64,000 bases of DNA from an uncultured Clostridia bacterium (lineage in GTDB: Bacteria; Bacillota; Clostridia; TANB77; CAG-508): positions 1 to 64,000 of the forward strand of contig CAKPKP010000001.1 in the NCBI GenBank assembly GCA_934167495.1. The letters run 5' to 3'. Within the stretch, counting starts at the first letter, position 1. Each line of letters opens with the position of its first letter. Below, one piece after another: positions 61,818 through 64,000 of the stretch. The notes beneath the pieces are model-generated. The model was not told where the DNA came from. It worked only from the letters and a program-made list of their open reading frames with translations, and did no database searches. The position numbers and the translations under genes are program-made.

Positions 61818-62645
61818 ATGATAATAAAGGAGATAAAAACTAATGATTATTTAACAAAATCTAATTTACCATCAAGTGACTATGTTATTAATCCATATGT
61901 TGGATGTACACATGGATGCAAATACTGTTATGCATCATTTATGAAACATTTTACAGGTCATGATGAAAAATGGGGAGAATTTATAGATATAAAATCTTGT
62001 AATAAAAAGATTGATTTGAAAAAGATATCTGGTAAAAATGTATTTTTATCATCTGTTACAGATTGTTATAATGAATTAGAAGAAAAATATTGTATAACAA
62101 GAAATATATTAGAACAATTGCAATATTCTGATTGTAATTTATCCATATCAACAAAATCAAAATTAATTTTAAGAGATATAGATATTTTAAAGAAAATTAA
62201 AAATTTAACTGTTAGTTTATCTATTAATACTTTAGATGAAAAATTTAGAAGTGATATGGATAATGCAAGTTCAATAAATGAAAGATTAGAAACGTTAAGA
62301 AAATTACATGAAAACGGAATATATACAATATTATTTATGTCTCCAATTTTTCCATACATTACAGAATGGAAGAAAATAATAGAAATATCAAAAGATTTTG
62401 TTGATGAATATTGGTTTGAAAACCTTAACCTAAGAGGTAGTTACAAAAAAGAAATTTTAGAATATATAAAAACTAATTATAGTAAACTTTATGATAGCTA
62501 CGTAGAGATATATGTTAAGAATAAGGATGAATATTGGAGAAATTTAGCTATTGAAATAGAGAAGTTTTGTGATGAAAATAATATTAAATATATAAATTAC
62601 TTTTACCATAAAGAGTTGGTAGAGAAAAAGAAGGTTAAAATATAA
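61818..62645 (+). CDS. Radical SAM protein (SplB-like)
   Basis: 275 residues. CTHGCKYCYASF is the CxxxCxxC iron-sulfur motif that binds S-adenosylmethionine; NPYVGCTHGC and LRGSYKKEILEY are typical of SPL-like/Rv2578c family members. Reaction unknown; DNA photoproduct repair should not be assumed since the residues of true SplB (extra Cys) are not evident. In operon-like spacing with the metallopeptidase and NTP pyrophosphatase. Confidence 0.83.
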   Translation: MIIKEIKTNDYLTKSNLPSSDYVINPYVGCTHGCKYCYASFMKHFTGHDEKWGEFIDIKSCNKKIDLKKISGKNVFLSSVTDCYNELEEKYCITRNILEQLQYSDCNLSISTKSKLILRDIDILKKIKNLTVSLSINTLDEKFRSDMDNASSINERLETLRKLHENGIYTILFMSPIFPYITEWKKIIEISKDFVDEYWFENLNLRGSYKKEILEYIKTNYSKLYDSYVEIYVKNKDEYWRNLAIEIEKFCDENNIKYINYFYHKELVEKKKVKI

Positions 62646-62681
62646 TCGAATTTTGGAGTTGAAATAGAAAGGAGAATAGAA

Positions 62682-63284
62682 ATGAAAGAAGTGTTATTCG
62701 CAACAGGAAATGAAAGTAAAGTTAAGAGATTTCAAAAAGGGCTTCTAGCTAAAGAAATAAAAATAATTACATTAAATGATATAGATACAAAGAATATCGA
62801 AATTGTAGAAGATGGAAAAAATGCAATAGAAAATGCATTAATAAAAGCAAGAGCATATGCTAAAATTCAAGATATTCCTGTGTTTGCTATGGATGATAAC
62901 TTATACATTGAGGGAATACCAGAAGATAAACAGCCAGGAATGTATGTAAGAAGAGTTAATGGAAAAAGGTTAAATGATGATGAAATGATAGATTATTATT
63001 CAAATTTAGCACATACTTATGGAGAAAATGGAAAGTTAACTTGCAGATGGGTTTATGGTATAGCTGTTATAAATAATGGAGTTGAATCAACGTACACTTG
63101 GAGCAAAGATGATTTTTATATAGTTGATAAGCCTTCAAATAAAATTAATCCAGGATATCCTTTAAATACAATATCGATAAATAAAAAACTAAATAAATAT
63201 TTTACAGAAATAACTGAAGACGATAAAAATGAAATTAAAGAAGATGAAAGTGATGTTATAGAATTTCTTTGTAAGAATTTATAA
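62682..63284 (+). CDS. Non-canonical purine NTP pyrophosphatase-like (Ham1 family)
   Basis: 200 residues. The N-terminal VLFATGNESKVKRFQK and VEDGKNAIENALIKARAYAK match the RdgB/Ham1 family, and VFAMDDNLYIEGI is the metal-binding region. Ham1 enzymes hydrolyse ITP and XTP. The C-terminal motif HR of classical RdgB is not obvious, so specificity could differ. GGAG lies 8 bases before ATG. Confidence 0.85.
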   Translation: MKEVLFATGNESKVKRFQKGLLAKEIKIITLNDIDTKNIEIVEDGKNAIENALIKARAYAKIQDIPVFAMDDNLYIEGIPEDKQPGMYVRRVNGKRLNDDEMIDYYSNLAHTYGENGKLTCRWVYGIAVINNGVESTYTWSKDDFYIVDKPSNKINPGYPLNTISINKKLNKYFTEITEDDKNEIKEDESDVIEFLCKNL

Positions 63285-63327
63285 TGTAAGATTTAATTAA
63301 ATAGTAATTTGTGGAGGTATTATAACT

Positions 63328-63624
63328 ATGAGAATAAAACAGCAAAAGCAGATAAAATCATTTTTAATCGAAGAGTTTGGGATAGATAAAGGGAATGCTT
63401 TGTTTGATAAGCAAGAGACAATGCTTAATGAACTTATTAAAAATAGGACTTATAGGAATAGTTGTGGGAACATTATTACTATTGATAAAATAAGTATAAG
63501 AGATATTAAAATTTTAGCAAGTAAAGAAATTGAGTATGATAAAAAACTAGGTAAAGAAATAATGTATTTAGAATTAATTAAACTCTCTATATATGAATTA
63601 AAGAAAATGCACATGAGAGATTAA
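63328..63624 (+). CDS. Small cytoplasmic protein of unknown function (98 aa)
   Basis: 98 residues, basic, mostly helical (EEFGIDKGNALFDKQETML). No family recognised. GGAGG at 63313 precedes ATG by 9-10 bases. It lies between the Ham1-like gene and the HD-domain gene in the same direction, probably one operon. Confidence 0.65.
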   Translation: MRIKQQKQIKSFLIEEFGIDKGNALFDKQETMLNELIKNRTYRNSCGNIITIDKISIRDIKILASKEIEYDKKLGKEIMYLELIKLSIYELKKMHMRD

Positions 63625-63640
63625 ATATAAAGGAGAAAAT

Positions 63641-64000
63641 ATGGATAGAAAAATGTTAGAAAATATTTATAATGATTGTTTAGAAATGGCTGATATAATT
63701 AAAAATCCAATATTAAAAGAATGTTGTAAAAAAATATATAGTGATTATAAAGAAAAATTAATAAATAAACCTGCTACACCTGGTTCACATCATTTTTATA
63801 AAGGAGGATTATTATTTCATATATATAGTGTTACAAAAAATGCTATGGCAATTTGTGATTTGTATCCTAACTTAAATGTAGATAAAGATTTAATAATTTT
63901 TGGCTCATTAGTGCATGATATAGGAAAATGTAATGATTTTAATGATTTTTCTGACAGTGAAAATTATAATTCTATAAATGGCAATAGTATGGATTTATTA
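63641..64000 (+). CDS. HD-domain phosphohydrolase (partial, YhaM-like)
   Basis: The frame starts at ATG 63641 (AAAGGAG upstream) and runs off the end of the window after 120 codons. GSHHFYKGGLLFHIYSVTKN and LIIFGSLVHDIGK carry the HD-domain metal ligands (H...HD). The spacing resembles YhaM-type 3'-5' exoribonuclease/HD hydrolases; the N-terminal OB-fold of full YhaM is absent here, so this may be a short stand-alone version. The end is not seen. Confidence 0.8.
   Translation, partial: MDRKMLENIYNDCLEMADIIKNPILKECCKKIYSDYKEKLINKPATPGSHHFYKGGLLFHIYSVTKNAMAICDLYPNLNVDKDLIIFGSLVHDIGKCNDFNDFSDSENYNSINGNSMDLL

Overview
The window reads as chromosome from a very AT-rich, endospore-forming member of the Clostridia (Firmicutes), probably an uncultured gut lineage. 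The grounds are strong GGAGG ribosome-binding sites, TTGACA/TATAAT promoters, a T-box on thrS, SpoVT, ChW repeats, sortase substrates with NPKTG signals, IreB/RuvX/YrzB and a Gram-positive rhamnose-glycan locus. No phylogeny was run, so this is inference.

Layout. 1-1700: a VanZ-like gene and a decayed integrative element (Xre tail, integrase tail, SEC-C tail). 1850-3898: two-gene operon (unknown protein, serpin-like membrane protein). 4020-10165: a double-HTH regulator diverging from a class B sortase locus with three NPKTG/NPKTA substrates; a shared dyad motif precedes two of them. 10495-12002: LiaF-like and DUF4097 envelope genes. 12099-15815: priA (frameshifted), def, fmt. 15912-20098: accessory stretch with an IS3-family element inside a terminator, a leucine-rich-repeat protein, an unknown protein and palindromic repeats. 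20248-22466: T-box and thrS. 22626-30286: rhamnose and glycosyltransferase locus. 30340-39926: glgP, trpS, ldhA, spoVT, a short alaS, HIT protein and a frameshifted sortase, interspersed with small accessory genes. 40025-40950: tRNA-His, tRNA-Gln and a YefM/YoeB-type toxin-antitoxin pair. 41095-50288: DUF692-like enzyme, frameshifted patatin, GNAT, a sigma factor fused to a membrane segment, secreted proteins, a BlaI-like repressor, and an acyl-CoA synthetase operon. 50426-56853: glucosaminidase, a three-gene membrane/ATPase/degenerate-GGDEF operon, then ireB-ruvX-yrzB. 56994-64000: membrane protein, ChW carboxypeptidase, tsaC, metallopeptidase, radical SAM protein, NTP pyrophosphatase and a partial HD-domain gene.

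Most striking observation. Three unrelated genes of native composition (priA, a sortase, a patatin) are each split by one extra C, and each time the zero-frame codon at the break is CGG preceded by T. Skipping the C gives a glycine codon (GGA, GGA, GGT) and restores the family motif. I found no other in-frame CGG in the native AT-rich genes, whereas about seven compositionally distinct accessory genes use CGG as an ordinary sense codon. This suggests +1 frameshifting at a rare or unassigned CGG codon, or a systematic sequencing artefact; reads and a tRNA census would decide.

Other themes: a dispersed family of double-palindrome repeats, a -1 frameshift signal in the IS transposase, an AlaRS lacking the C-terminal domain, and an acidic ATPase with AT-hook-like motifs beside a degenerate GGDEF protein.
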